The notes under the pieces are model-generated. The model searched no databases. It was not told the origin of the DNA and worked only from the letters and a program-made list of their open reading frames with translations. A DNA stretch of 25,626 nucleotides, taken from positions 1 through 25,626 of the forward strand of contig CACYBC010000097.1 of assembly GCA_902772615.1 (NCBI GenBank). Reading direction: 5' to 3'. Positions 6,946-14,571 of the stretch are shown one piece after another; position 1 is the first letter of the stretch, and every line of letters begins with the position of its first letter. A program made the translations under genes and the position numbers. This DNA comes from an uncultured Ruminococcus sp. Its GTDB lineage: Bacteria; Bacillota; Clostridia; Oscillospirales; Ruminococcaceae.

Positions 6946-7332
6946 ATGAAACGTTTCAATATAACAGTCAATGGTGTTACATATGATGTTGCCGTGGAAG
7001 AGACCGGCGCATCCGCACCCGCAGCGCCTGCAGCCGCAGCTCCCGCTGCTGCACCCGCACCCGCTGCCGCTCCTGCTCCTGCTGCAGCTCCTGCAGCTCC
7101 AGCGAGCCTTCCCGCAGATGGAACCAAGGTCGGCGCACCCATGCCCGGCAGCATCGTCGATGTATGTGTTGCGGTAGGCGACACAGTCAAGGTCGGTGAC
7201 AGGCTCATCGTCCTCGAATCCATGAAGATGGAGAACGACATCGTTGCCGCTCTCGACGGAACAATCACCGGTATCGGCGTCTCCAAGGGCGACATGGTCA
7301 ACGCCGGAGATACCCTTGTTGTTATCGGTTAA
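6946..7332 (+). CDS. Biotin carboxyl carrier protein (1.3S/BCCP-type)
   Basis: The 128-residue protein carries the biotin that shuttles carboxyl groups between the two catalytic subunits encoded on either side. Residues 1-20 form a short N-terminal strand region (KRFNITVNGVTYDVAVEE). Residues 22-54 are an almost pure Ala/Pro linker. Residues 60-128 are a biotinyl domain with GAPMPGSIVDVCVAVGD and the biotinylation motif ESMKMEND, whose Lys94 should be modified by biotin ligase. This is the layout of the transcarboxylase 1.3S subunit and of carriers of decarboxylase pumps. GGAGG at 6932-6936 precedes ATG 6946. It starts 17 bases after the carboxyltransferase and is followed after 14 bases by the 5S-like gene. 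Confidence 0.93.
   Translation: MKRFNITVNGVTYDVAVEETGASAPAAPAAAAPAAAPAPAAAPAPAAAPAAPASLPADGTKVGAPMPGSIVDVCVAVGDTVKVGDRLIVLESMKMENDIVAALDGTITGIGVSKGDMVNAGDTLVVIG
7009..7107 (+). repeat. Low-complexity Ala/Pro linker-coding stretch
   Basis: This GCN/CCN-rich stretch codes for residues 22-54 of the biotin carrier, made of Ala and Pro with single Gly, Ser and Leu residues. The units (Ala-Ala-Pro, Ala-Pro-Ala) recur with varied third bases, so it is a flexible arm rather than an exact tandem DNA repeat. Such arms let the biotinyl domain swing between active sites. Confidence 0.8.
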
Positions 7333-7346
7333 GGGGTAAAGTGCAG

Positions 7347-8744
7347 ATGGCTAAAGTAAAGATCAATGAGCTGGTGCTCCGCGACGCTCATCAGTCGCTG
7401 ATCGCCACGCGTATGACACTCGACGAGATGCTTCCCATCCTGTCCACCATGGATCAGGTCGGATACAATGCCGTGGAGATGTGGGGCGGTGCCACATTCG
7501 ACACCTGCCTGCGCTTCCTGGACGAGGATCCGTGGGAGAGGCTCAGACGCATCAAGAAAGAGATGCCCCATACAAAGATGCAGATGCTGTTCCGCGGGCA
7601 GAACATGCTCGGATACAGGCATTACGCAGATGATGTGGTCGCTTACTTCGTACAGAAGATAGTTGCGAACGGAATCGACATCATGCGTATCTTCGACGCA
7701 CTCAACGATCCCCGCAACCTTGAAGCTTCCATCAACGCGGCAAAGAAGGAAGGCGCCCACGTGCAGGCTGCCATCTCCTATACCATCAGCCCCGTACATG
7801 ACAACGACTACTTTGCGCAGTATGCAAAGGAACTTGAGAGCATGGGAGCCGACTCCCTCTGTATCAAGGACATGGCCGGATTGCTCACGCCGTACGCATG
7901 CTACGATCTCGTGAAAAAACTCAAAGAGACCGTCAAGATCCCGATAGATATCCATTCCCACTACACTTCGGGACTCGCATCCATGTCCATCCTCAAGGGC
8001 GTGGAAGCAGGCGCGGATATCATCGACACGGTCATCTCGCCCCTCGCCATGGGAACGTCCCATATGGCGACTGAGTCACTCGTGGCTGCCCTACAGGGAA
8101 CGGAGTATGACACCGGACTCGATCTGCACAAGCTCAATGAGGTGCGTGAATACTTCGCCACCCTCAGACAGAAATATGTCGATAACGGACTCCTCAGCCA
8201 CAAGGTCCTCGGAGTTGATGCCAACACACTGCTCTATCAGGTTCCCGGCGGAATGCTCTCCAACCTCCTCAACCAGCTCAAGGAAGCCGGCAAGGAAGAT
8301 CTGCTCGACGAAGTTCTTGCAGAAGTGCCGCGCGTCAGAGAAGATGCAGGTTATCCTCCGCTTGTCACCCCGACCTCCCAGATCGTCGGTACCCAGGCTG
8401 TTCTCAACGTGATCAACGGCAAGAGATACAGCATGGTCACCAAAGAGTTCAAGGGACTGGTAAGGGGAGAGTACGGCAGGACGCCCGCTCCCATCGACCC
8501 CGAATTCAGGAAGAGCATAATCGGAGATCAGGAGCCCATCACATGCCGTCCCGCAGACCTTCTCGAGCCCGAGATGGACAAGCTCCGCAAGGAGTGCGAG
8601 CAGTATGCCAAGAGCGATGAGGATGTTCTGAGCTATGCCCAGTTCCCGCAGGTCGCCACAAAGTTCTTTGAGAAGAGACGCGATAAGGAACTTGGAATAG
8701 ATGCGGACCACATCGACAGAAACGGCAAGACTCTTCATATCTGA
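7347..8744 (+). CDS. Pyruvate/oxaloacetate carboxyltransferase subunit (5S/PycB/OadA-type)
   Basis: A 465-residue TIM-barrel carboxyltransferase that moves a carboxyl group between biotin and pyruvate/oxaloacetate. The metal and catalytic residues are in place: LRDAHQSLIATRM (Asp13), SLCIKDMAGLL (Lys174, the family's carbamylated lysine) and DIHSHYTSG (His203, His205). FRGQNMLGYRHYADDVV and RIFDALND are also typical. It ends after the carboxyltransferase/PYC-OADA conserved domain without a fused biotin domain, so it needs the carrier encoded just upstream. No membrane beta subunit (OadB) or gamma subunit is nearby, so a sodium pump is not supported within the window; the trio most resembles transcarboxylase (12S-1.3S-5S) in composition. 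ATG 7347 is preferred over GTG 7341 from the AAGGGG spacing. Confidence 0.92.
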   Translation: MAKVKINELVLRDAHQSLIATRMTLDEMLPILSTMDQVGYNAVEMWGGATFDTCLRFLDEDPWERLRRIKKEMPHTKMQMLFRGQNMLGYRHYADDVVAYFVQKIVANGIDIMRIFDALNDPRNLEASINAAKKEGAHVQAAISYTISPVHDNDYFAQYAKELESMGADSLCIKDMAGLLTPYACYDLVKKLKETVKIPIDIHSHYTSGLASMSILKGVEAGADIIDTVISPLAMGTSHMATESLVAALQGTEYDTGLDLHKLNEVREYFATLRQKYVDNGLLSHKVLGVDANTLLYQVPGGMLSNLLNQLKEAGKEDLLDEVLAEVPRVREDAGYPPLVTPTSQIVGTQAVLNVINGKRYSMVTKEFKGLVRGEYGRTPAPIDPEFRKSIIGDQEPITCRPADLLEPEMDKLRKECEQYAKSDEDVLSYAQFPQVATKFFEKRRDKELGIDADHIDRNGKTLHI

Positions 8745-8751
8745 ACATAAA

Positions 8752-8780
8752 CTGCGGGCTGCCGTTATGACAGCCCGCAG
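8752..8780 (+). terminator. Hairpin terminator after the carboxyl-transfer operon
   Basis: A perfect 10-bp stem, CTGCGGGCTG (8752-8761) with CAGCCCGCAG (8771-8780), lies seven bases after the stop codon. The T tract after it is poor (GATTTCTC), so termination may be partial. A second hairpin follows at 8793-8817. Confidence 0.65.
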
Positions 8781-8792
8781 AGATTTCTCAGG

Positions 8793-8817
8793 CAGACAGC
8801 CGGTCAGCGGCCGTCTG
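8793..8817 (+). terminator. Second hairpin in tandem with the previous one
   Basis: CAGACAGCCG (8793-8802) pairs with CGGCCGTCTG (8808-8817) with one mismatch and a 5-base loop. It lacks a clear T tract. In tandem with 8752-8780 it could strengthen termination before the yicC promoter or protect the 3' end. Confidence 0.4.
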
Positions 8818-8831
8818 TGGTATCTTGCGCG

Positions 8832-8861
8832 TTGACACATTATTTTAAATAAGACTACAAT
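8832..8861 (+). promoter_or_regulatory. Sigma-A promoter of the yicC-remA-gmk operon
   Basis: A perfect TTGACA (8832-8837) and TACAAT (8856-8861) are separated by 18 bases. The predicted start near 8868 gives a leader of about 30 bases with ACGGAGA (8884-8890) before yicC. It may drive the whole housekeeping run to rsgA, because no equally good promoter was seen inside it. Confidence 0.8.
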
Positions 8862-8888
8862 AATAGGACACAGCAAATAAGAAACGGA

Positions 8889-8905
8889 GATCATGTAACA
8901 TGATC
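8889..8905 (+). other. Perfect inverted repeat enclosing the yicC start codon
   Basis: GATCATG (8889-8895), TAA, then CATGATC (8899-8905) can fold into a 7-bp hairpin with a 3-base loop in the mRNA. The ATG start (8900-8902) lies in the 3' arm and the last two bases of the SD lie in the 5' arm. It may lower or regulate initiation; no function is established. Confidence 0.55.
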
Positions 8906-9778
8906 ATGAGCATGACCGGCTACGGCCGATCCATAATGCACATAGATGACTCTGACATAACGGTGGAGATCCGTTCGGTCAACAACAGGTTTGCGGACAT
9001 ATCCGTCAAGATGCCCAGAAGCCTCTCTTACTGCGAGGATAAGGTAAAGACTGAGCTCCTCAAGAGAGTCAACAGAGGAAAGATTGACGTATTCATCTCG
9101 TACCAGAAGCCTCAGGGCGAGCAGGTTGAGATAGAGCCCAACATCTCCGCTGCCAGGGGCTACTACGATGCGCTGAAGAAGATAGACGCCGAACTGGGGA
9201 CGCACACAGAGATCAACGCCAACATGCTGGCCAGGTTCTCGGATGTCTTCGTCGTCACCAGGGAAGTTCCCGATGAGGAGAAGGTCTGGAGCGATATCAG
9301 ACAGGTGCTCACCGCGGCTGCCGACAACTTCAATGCGATGAGGGCGGCAGAAGGCGAGAAGATGGCTGAGGATGTGCTCGGAAAGATCGCCAATGTCGAG
9401 GAACTGGTGCTCAAGGTGGAAGCGGCATCGGAACCCAGGGTCGAGGCATACAGGAACAAACTGTACAACAGACTGCTGGATGTCCTCTCGAACAGCGATA
9501 TCGACGAGAAGAGGATACTGGAGGAAGCGGCGATCTATGCCGACCGCACCGCCGTCGACGAGGAGACCGTCAGGCTCCACTCCCATATAGGTCAGTTCAG
9601 GGATATCGTAAAGACCGGAGGTCCGGTTGGGCGCAAGCTTGATTTCCTTGTACAGGAGATAAACAGGGAGATAAACACCATCGGCTCCAAGGCTTCCGAT
9701 CTCGAGATCACCGGCTACGTGGTCGATCTCAAGAGCGAAGTCGAAAAGATCCGTGAACAGATCCAGAATATAGAATAA
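8900..9778 (+). CDS. yicC: YicC/YloC family endoribonuclease
   Basis: The 292-residue protein has the family's N-terminal signature (MIMSMTGYGRS, then VEIRSVNNRFADISVKMPRSL) and the C-terminal DUF1732 ending LDFLVQEINREINTIGSKASDLEITGYVVDLKSEVEKIREQIQNIE. YicC/YloC proteins are reported as endoribonucleases acting on structured RNA. Start 8900 gives the family-typical MIxSMTGYG and sits 9 bases from ACGGAGA; two further in-frame ATGs at 8906 and 8912 are less likely. The order yicC-remA-gmk-rpoZ is the standard Firmicutes arrangement. The middle of the protein (about 100-200) is helical and acidic. Confidence 0.93.
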   Translation: MIMSMTGYGRSIMHIDDSDITVEIRSVNNRFADISVKMPRSLSYCEDKVKTELLKRVNRGKIDVFISYQKPQGEQVEIEPNISAARGYYDALKKIDAELGTHTEINANMLARFSDVFVVTREVPDEEKVWSDIRQVLTAAADNFNAMRAAEGEKMAEDVLGKIANVEELVLKVEAASEPRVEAYRNKLYNRLLDVLSNSDIDEKRILEEAAIYADRTAVDEETVRLHSHIGQFRDIVKTGGPVGRKLDFLVQEINREINTIGSKASDLEITGYVVDLKSEVEKIREQIQNIE

Positions 9779-9789
9779 GGACTTAATTC

Positions 9790-10035
9790 ATGAAACTGCT
9801 CAACATCGGATTCGGAAACGTTGTTTCCACTTCAAGGATAGTGGCCATCGTCAGTCCGGAATCAGCCCCGATCAAGAGGATCGTTCAGGACGCAAAGGAA
9901 AAGGGAAGCCTGATCGATGCGACATACGGAAGAAGGACAAGGGCCGTGATAATCACTGATTCTGATCATGTGATCCTTTCGGCTGTTCAGCCGGAGACGG
10001 TCGCCGGAAGGCTTGATGACGAAGAAGAGGATTGA
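9790..10035 (+). CDS. remA: RemA-like DNA-binding regulator (DUF370)
   Basis: The 81-residue product begins MKLLNIGFGNVVSTSRIVAIVSPESAPIKR and continues with LIDATYGRRTRAVIITDSDHVILSAVQPET, a close match to the RemA/DUF370 family. In B. subtilis RemA binds DNA as a ring-like oligomer and activates matrix and osmoprotection genes; in clostridia its targets are largely unknown. AAGGA at 9777-9781 overlaps the yicC stop and lies 8 bases from the ATG, indicating coupled translation. The C-terminal DDEEED tail is a small acidic addition. Its place between yicC and gmk is the conserved one. Confidence 0.92.
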   Translation: MKLLNIGFGNVVSTSRIVAIVSPESAPIKRIVQDAKEKGSLIDATYGRRTRAVIITDSDHVILSAVQPETVAGRLDDEEED

Positions 10036-10041
10036 TCTGTG

Positions 10042-10656
10042 ATGGATGACAGAAAACTGATAGTCATATCAGGTCCGTCCGGATGCGGAAAGGATACCGT
10101 TCTCAGGAGGATCAGGGAACTGGATGATTCCATCGCAACGAACGTATCATATACGACCAGATCGCCTCGGAAGGGTGAAGTTGACGGCGTCAACTACCAC
10201 TTCGTCTCTAAAGAGCAGTTCCTTGAGAACATAGATAACGGGATGATGCTGGAATACAACCAGTATGCAGGTAACTATTACGGCACCTCCCGCGAGTCGA
10301 TAAACAGATTCCTTGAAGACGGCACCACGGTCGTGCTGGTCATAGATGTCAACGGAGGCAGGAACGTAAAGAAGTTCTATCCGAACGCGATGCTTCTGTT
10401 TCTGATGCCGCCATCTGTGGATGAACTCAGAAGAAGGCTCCTGCAGCGGGGCGGAGCCGACGAAGAGACCATAAGAGCCCGTCTCAGGATCGCGGCGGAT
10501 GAGATGCTCTACGCGGAGCACTACGATCTCGTCGTGGTAAACAAAGACGTGGATGAGTGCGCTCAGGAGTGCCTGGAAGCCATACGCGCCTGGGAAGAAA
10601 AAGTGCCCGCAAACATACAAGATCAAACTGATGAACCGGAGGAAATAAAATGCTGA
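10042..10656 (+). CDS. gmk: Guanylate kinase
   Basis: Converts GMP and ATP to GDP and ADP in the cytoplasm for nucleotide supply. The 204-residue protein has the P-loop GPSGCGKDT near residues 11-19, the GMP-binding segments SYTTRSPRKGEVDGVNYHFVS and MLEYNQYAGNYYGTSRESI, and the lid region RLLQRGGADEETIRARL. The residue after the P-loop lysine is Asp, where Ser or Gly is common; the following Thr is conserved, so activity is likely kept. ATG 10042 is chosen; GTG 10039 lies one codon upstream and fits the GAAGAGG spacing equally well. The stop overlaps rpoZ, and remA ends 6 bases before. Confidence 0.94.
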   Translation: MDDRKLIVISGPSGCGKDTVLRRIRELDDSIATNVSYTTRSPRKGEVDGVNYHFVSKEQFLENIDNGMMLEYNQYAGNYYGTSRESINRFLEDGTTVVLVIDVNGGRNVKKFYPNAMLLFLMPPSVDELRRRLLQRGGADEETIRARLRIAADEMLYAEHYDLVVVNKDVDECAQECLEAIRAWEEKVPANIQDQTDEPEEIKC

Positions 10657-10838
10657 AATCTGCAATCGGACAGCTTCTCACAGAAAATGACAGTTCCTAC
10701 AGTCTCGTGATCGCTGTTGCAAAGCGCGCCAGGGATATCGTCAAGAAGGCGGAAGAGAGCGGAACTGCTCTCACCGACAAGCCAGTCAGCCTCGCCATAG
10801 ACGAATTCGGCGCTCACAAATTCAAGGTGAAGGACTGA
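10650..10838 (+). CDS. rpoZ: DNA-directed RNA polymerase omega subunit
   Basis: A 62-residue protein aiding assembly of RNA polymerase by holding the beta' subunit. It contains SYSLVIAVAKRARDIVKKAEE, the conserved omega helix, followed by KPVSLAIDEFGAHKFKVKD, typical of the short clostridial form. GGAGG lies 7 bases before the ATG inside the end of gmk, and the two genes overlap by 7 bases. In B. subtilis coaBC follows rpoZ; here a 49-base gap leads straight to priA. Confidence 0.93.
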   Translation: MLKSAIGQLLTENDSSYSLVIAVAKRARDIVKKAEESGTALTDKPVSLAIDEFGAHKFKVKD

Positions 10839-10887
10839 TCCCAAGGATCGGTATCCAGTCAGATCATCAAAAAAGGGAGGTGGCGCT

Positions 10888-13125
10888 TTGTTTGCCGGTG
10901 TTATGGTAGCGGTAGACAGTGCCGCTTTTCAATTTGACAAACTCTATTCATACAACGTTCCGGAAGAGCTGCGCAACGAGGTCAGGATCGGCTCAAGGGT
11001 CCTGGTGCCGTTCGGCAATTCAAAGAGGATGGGCATCGTCCTGGGAAGCTGCGATCCGGACGGCTCCTACAAGAGCATAATCGACTCGGAGACGGGAGAT
11101 CCCGTTATAACCGATGAGATGGTCGGTCTCATAAGGTATCTCAAGGATACGACGTTCTGCACCTACTATGATGCCGTAAAGGCGGTCCTTCCGAAGAACA
11201 TACGTCTGGTACCGGACGGAGATCTCAGAAGAATAGTCCAGTTCAGCGAAGCTCATACGAAGACGGTGTACAGGGCAGTCGAAGGCTTCGGCACGGGTTC
11301 GCTCACGCCAAGGCAGAAGGAGATCTACTCGCTGCTGTCTGAGCCCATGTCATATTCGGAGATAAGGGAAAGGCTGTCTGTGTCACGCGACACGCTGAAC
11401 CGGATGGAGAAAGCCGGAGCGGTCGAGAGGGTGAAAGACCTCAAGGACACCGATCCTTATCTGGACATAGAGGTGTCTGAGGAGCGCATTCCCGAGATGA
11501 GCGCGAGCCAGAACAGGGCATACGAGGAGATAAAGAGCGCGACGCTGGAAGCGGCAAGACCCGGGACCGCGCTATTCTACGGAGTCACGTCCAGCGGCAA
11601 GACGGTCGTATATCTGAGACTCATAGAGGATGCGGTCGCGTCGGGAAAGGGAGTCATACTTCTTGTCCCGGAGATCGCGCTGGCGACACAGATGATCGTC
11701 AGGCTCCGCTCCAGGTTCGGAGAGAGAGTAGGCATCATACACAGCGCTCTTTCGGATACTGAGAGGACCATACAGTGGAAAAACATCCGGGACGGCGCTT
11801 ATGATGTCGTCGTGGGGACCAGATCGGCAGTCTTTGCTCCGCTCTCGAACATAGGGCTGATAATCATAGATGAGGAGCAGGAGGAAGCCTATAATTCCGA
11901 TCAGGCTCCGAGATACAAGGCGGTCTCCGTCGCACTGAAGAGGGCGTCGGACCATTCCGCCGGACTCGTGCTGGGATCCGCGACCCCGTCAGTCGAGTCA
12001 TATTACAGGGCGGTCAGCGGTCAGTACAGGCTCGTTTCACTTAATGAGCGCTACAATGACATGCCGCTGCCGAAGGTCACGGTGTCGGATATGCGCGAGG
12101 AGCTCATAGAAGGGAATGACAGCTGCATAGGCAGCGTTCTTTACGAGAAGATAAGACAGAGACTGGATCTCGGTCAGCAGTGCATCCTGCTTCTGAACAG
12201 GAGGGGATACAGGACCGTCACCATCTGCCGCAGCTGCAAGAAGATCGTGATGTGCGACAGCTGTTCCATGCCGATGGTATGGCACAAGAGCGACGGAACT
12301 CACAGATGCCATTACTGCAGCAGGATCGTCAAGGAGATAACGAAGTGCCCGGATTGCGGAGGAGAACTCAGGCATACCGGAATCGGGACGCAGCGCGTGG
12401 AGGAAGAACTGCAGACGCTGTTCCCGGATGCGAGAGTGCTGAGAGTGGACCTGGATTCAACATCCAGGAAAGGAACGCTCAGACAGTCGCTGAGAGACTT
12501 TGAAGACGGGAAATACGATATAATGATCGGGACCCAGATGATCGCAAAGGGACTGGATTTCCCGAATGTGACCCTGGCGGGAGTGCTCAGCGTGGATTCC
12601 ATGCTCCTCATGCCGAGCTACCGCGCGTACGAGAGGACCTTTGACATGCTTACCCAGGTGGTCGGCAGAAGCGGAAGAGGCACAGACGCGGGCGAGGCGG
12701 TCATACAGACCATCGATCCGGGGAACAACATAATACAGCTGGCTGCCGAACAGGCATACACGAAGTTCTACGACAGCGAGATCATACTCAGGAAAGCCCA
12801 TCTGTACCCGCCTTTCTGCTCCATGTGCTCGGTAGTGTTCTCTTCCGGCAAGGAGAACGACGCGAGGGCATCGGCCTACAGGTTCGAAAAAAAGCTCTCC
12901 CAGGTCTTCGGAGAGAATCCTTCCGTTCCCGTAAGGATAATGAATCCTTCTCCGCTGAGAGTAGTGCTCGTGAACGGCTCATACAGGTGGAGGATCCTCA
13001 TCAAGAGCAGGGGAGACAGGGCTTTCAGGGAATGCCTTTCCAGATGCCTGACGGAATACAAGCAGGAGAATCCCTCCGACAGGACAAGGATCTATGTGGA
13101 TATGACAAATGAATCAGATATCTGA
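10888..13125 (+). CDS. priA: Primosomal replication-restart helicase PriA
   Basis: A 3'-5' helicase that reloads the replisome at stalled forks. The 745-residue protein has an N-terminal DNA-binding domain (VAVDSAAFQFDKLYSYNVPEEL), a winged helix near 140-190 and a helicase core. The core has Walker A GVTSSGKT, motif II DEEQ, motif III GSATPSVES, and C-terminal lobe IGTQMIAKGLDFPNVTLAGVLSVD and QVVGRSGRG. Eight cysteines in four CxxC pairs (CRSC, CDSC, CHYC, CPDC) form the two zinc sites. Motif II ends in Gln where PriA normally has His (DEEH). TTG 10888 is the start because AAAGGGAGGTGG (10872-10882) lies at the right distance; ATG 10903 would be too far. def follows after 19 bases. Confidence 0.95.
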   Translation: MFAGVMVAVDSAAFQFDKLYSYNVPEELRNEVRIGSRVLVPFGNSKRMGIVLGSCDPDGSYKSIIDSETGDPVITDEMVGLIRYLKDTTFCTYYDAVKAVLPKNIRLVPDGDLRRIVQFSEAHTKTVYRAVEGFGTGSLTPRQKEIYSLLSEPMSYSEIRERLSVSRDTLNRMEKAGAVERVKDLKDTDPYLDIEVSEERIPEMSASQNRAYEEIKSATLEAARPGTALFYGVTSSGKTVVYLRLIEDAVASGKGVILLVPEIALATQMIVRLRSRFGERVGIIHSALSDTERTIQWKNIRDGAYDVVVGTRSAVFAPLSNIGLIIIDEEQEEAYNSDQAPRYKAVSVALKRASDHSAGLVLGSATPSVESYYRAVSGQYRLVSLNERYNDMPLPKVTVSDMREELIEGNDSCIGSVLYEKIRQRLDLGQQCILLLNRRGYRTVTICRSCKKIVMCDSCSMPMVWHKSDGTHRCHYCSRIVKEITKCPDCGGELRHTGIGTQRVEEELQTLFPDARVLRVDLDSTSRKGTLRQSLRDFEDGKYDIMIGTQMIAKGLDFPNVTLAGVLSVDSMLLMPSYRAYERTFDMLTQVVGRSGRGTDAGEAVIQTIDPGNNIIQLAAEQAYTKFYDSEIILRKAHLYPPFCSMCSVVFSSGKENDARASAYRFEKKLSQVFGENPSVPVRIMNPSPLRVVLVNGSYRWRILIKSRGDRAFRECLSRCLTEYKQENPSDRTRIYVDMTNESDI

Positions 13126-13144
13126 ACAACAGGAGAATATATAA

Positions 13145-13651
13145 ATGGCACTTAGAAACATCGTCAAAATAGGGGATCCGCTTCTCAGAAAGAAGAGCAG
13201 GCCGGTGACGGATTTCAACGATAGGATCACCACTCTCATCGAAGATATGAAGGAGACACTGGTCGATGCCAACGGACTCGGCCTCGCGGCTCCGCAGGTA
13301 GGAGTGCTTCGCAGGGTAGTCATCGTCGTGAACAATGACGGCGAGTACCTTGAACTGGTGAACCCCGAGATAACCGCCAGGTCCCAGGAGACCGTAGGCG
13401 CCTACGAAGGCTGCCTCTCCGTACCTGATGAGAGAGGTTATCTGGAACGTCCGAGGAAGGTCATAGTCAAGGCTCAGGACCGCACTGGAAAGAGCTTCAC
13501 CATCAGCCTGGAGGAGATGGCGGCAAGGGCTGCATGCCACGAGATAGACCATCTTGACGGCACGCTGTTCGTCGATCTTACAAAGGAACTCTACACGGAA
13601 GAGGAACTCGACAGGATGCTCAGCGAACAGGACGGGGAGAACGAGGACTGA
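13145..13651 (+). CDS. def: Peptide deformylase
   Basis: Removes the formyl group from the N-terminal Met of new proteins. The 168-residue metalloenzyme has all three motifs: GLGLAAPQVG (residues 42-51), EGCLSVP with the metal-binding Cys, and HEIDHLDG with two metal-binding His and the catalytic Glu. An N-terminal IGDPLLRKKSRPV is typical. The length suits the short type of deformylase. An AGGAG lies about 9 bases upstream of ATG 13145. The stop TGA overlaps the ATG of fmt by one base, coupling formylation and deformylation enzymes, as in most bacteria. Confidence 0.96.
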   Translation: MALRNIVKIGDPLLRKKSRPVTDFNDRITTLIEDMKETLVDANGLGLAAPQVGVLRRVVIVVNNDGEYLELVNPEITARSQETVGAYEGCLSVPDERGYLERPRKVIVKAQDRTGKSFTISLEEMAARAACHEIDHLDGTLFVDLTKELYTEEELDRMLSEQDGENED

Positions 13652-14571
13652 TGCGGATAGTATTTATGGGCACGCCCGAACTGGCCGCCGACATATTAAG
13701 AGCACTAAGCGCTGAATTTGACGTGTGCGGGGTGTTCTGCCAGCCTGACCGCCCTGTCGGAAGGAAGCAGATACTGACTCCTCCACCCACGAAAGTGCTT
13801 GCTGAGAAACTGGGCATACCGGTGTTCCAGCCGAAGGGATTCCGCAACGGGAAGGCCGCTCAGGTCATCCGCGATCTGGAGCCGGACCTAATAGCGGTGG
13901 TCGCCTACGGCAGGATACTGCCTCAGGAAGTGCTGGATATCCCGAGGCTCGGCTGCGTCAACCTGCACGGATCCATACTGCCCGCGTACCGCGGCGCCGC
14001 GCCGGTTCAGAGGGCTATCATAGCCGGAGAGAAGATCACCGGTCTGACGGCGATCATGATGGATGCCGGCATGGATACGGGTGATATCATAGATGTTCTC
14101 GAGATACCCTCCGGAGACATGGATGCAGACGCCATGTTCAGAAAGATGGGAGAAGAGGGAGGCCCTTTCCTGTGCCGTGTCATCAGGGAACTGGAAGCAG
14201 GCACAGCGGTGCGCAGACCGCAGAACGGTTCCGAGGCTACCATGGCTCCGCCAATAGAGAAGTCGGAAGGAGAATTCGATTTTACGCTCAGTGCGGAAAG
14301 AATAGTCGGGCTGGTAAGAGGCCTTTCAATGTGGCCCGTCGCAAGTTTTGCCTATGAAGACAAGCGGATCAAGGTCTGTTCCGCTGCCTTGTCGGAGCTG
14401 ACGGGAGAACCGGGGGAGATACTGTCGTTGTCTCCTCTCACGGTGGCTGCTCCCGGAGGCAGCGTGGTCATAGGGGATGTCATCCCTCAGGGAAGCCGCA
14501 GGATGACCGGAGCAGAGTGGGCCCGGGGACGCCGCCTGGCGGCCGGAAACAGGATCGGTAACGATGCCTAA
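13651..14571 (+). CDS. fmt: Methionyl-tRNA formyltransferase
   Basis: Transfers a formyl group from 10-formyl-tetrahydrofolate to Met-tRNAfMet for translation initiation. The 306-residue protein has an N-terminal catalytic domain (VFMGTPELAADIL; QPDRPVGRKQ; VVAYGRILPQEVL). The motif VNLHGSILPAYRGAAPVQRAI contains catalytic Asn104 and His106, and MDAGMDTGDII contains Asp142. A C-terminal OB-like tRNA-binding domain runs from about residue 205 (AERIVGLVRGLSMWPVASF). The start overlaps def by one base and the end overlaps rsmB by 8 bases. Length and order are standard. Confidence 0.96.
   Translation: MRIVFMGTPELAADILRALSAEFDVCGVFCQPDRPVGRKQILTPPPTKVLAEKLGIPVFQPKGFRNGKAAQVIRDLEPDLIAVVAYGRILPQEVLDIPRLGCVNLHGSILPAYRGAAPVQRAIIAGEKITGLTAIMMDAGMDTGDIIDVLEIPSGDMDADAMFRKMGEEGGPFLCRVIRELEAGTAVRRPQNGSEATMAPPIEKSEGEFDFTLSAERIVGLVRGLSMWPVASFAYEDKRIKVCSAALSELTGEPGEILSLSPLTVAAPGGSVVIGDVIPQGSRRMTGAEWARGRRLAAGNRIGNDA

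Noticed and set aside
7009..7107. Possible tandem DNA repeat or CRISPR-like pattern in the biotin carrier gene
   Set aside because: The repetition is of Ala/Pro codons with varied third bases inside a coding frame. There are no constant-length spacers or exact repeats.
7329..8063. 244-codon open frame antisense to the 5S-type carboxyltransferase gene
   Set aside because: It mirrors conserved codons of the sense gene and shows no family signature or start signals.
12888..12894. A AAA AAG slippery heptamer in frame within priA
   Set aside because: It matches the dnaX-type -1 frameshift site, but there is no clear upstream SD stimulator or downstream stem. The -1 product would replace the PriA C-terminus with featureless sequence, so chance occurrence is more likely.
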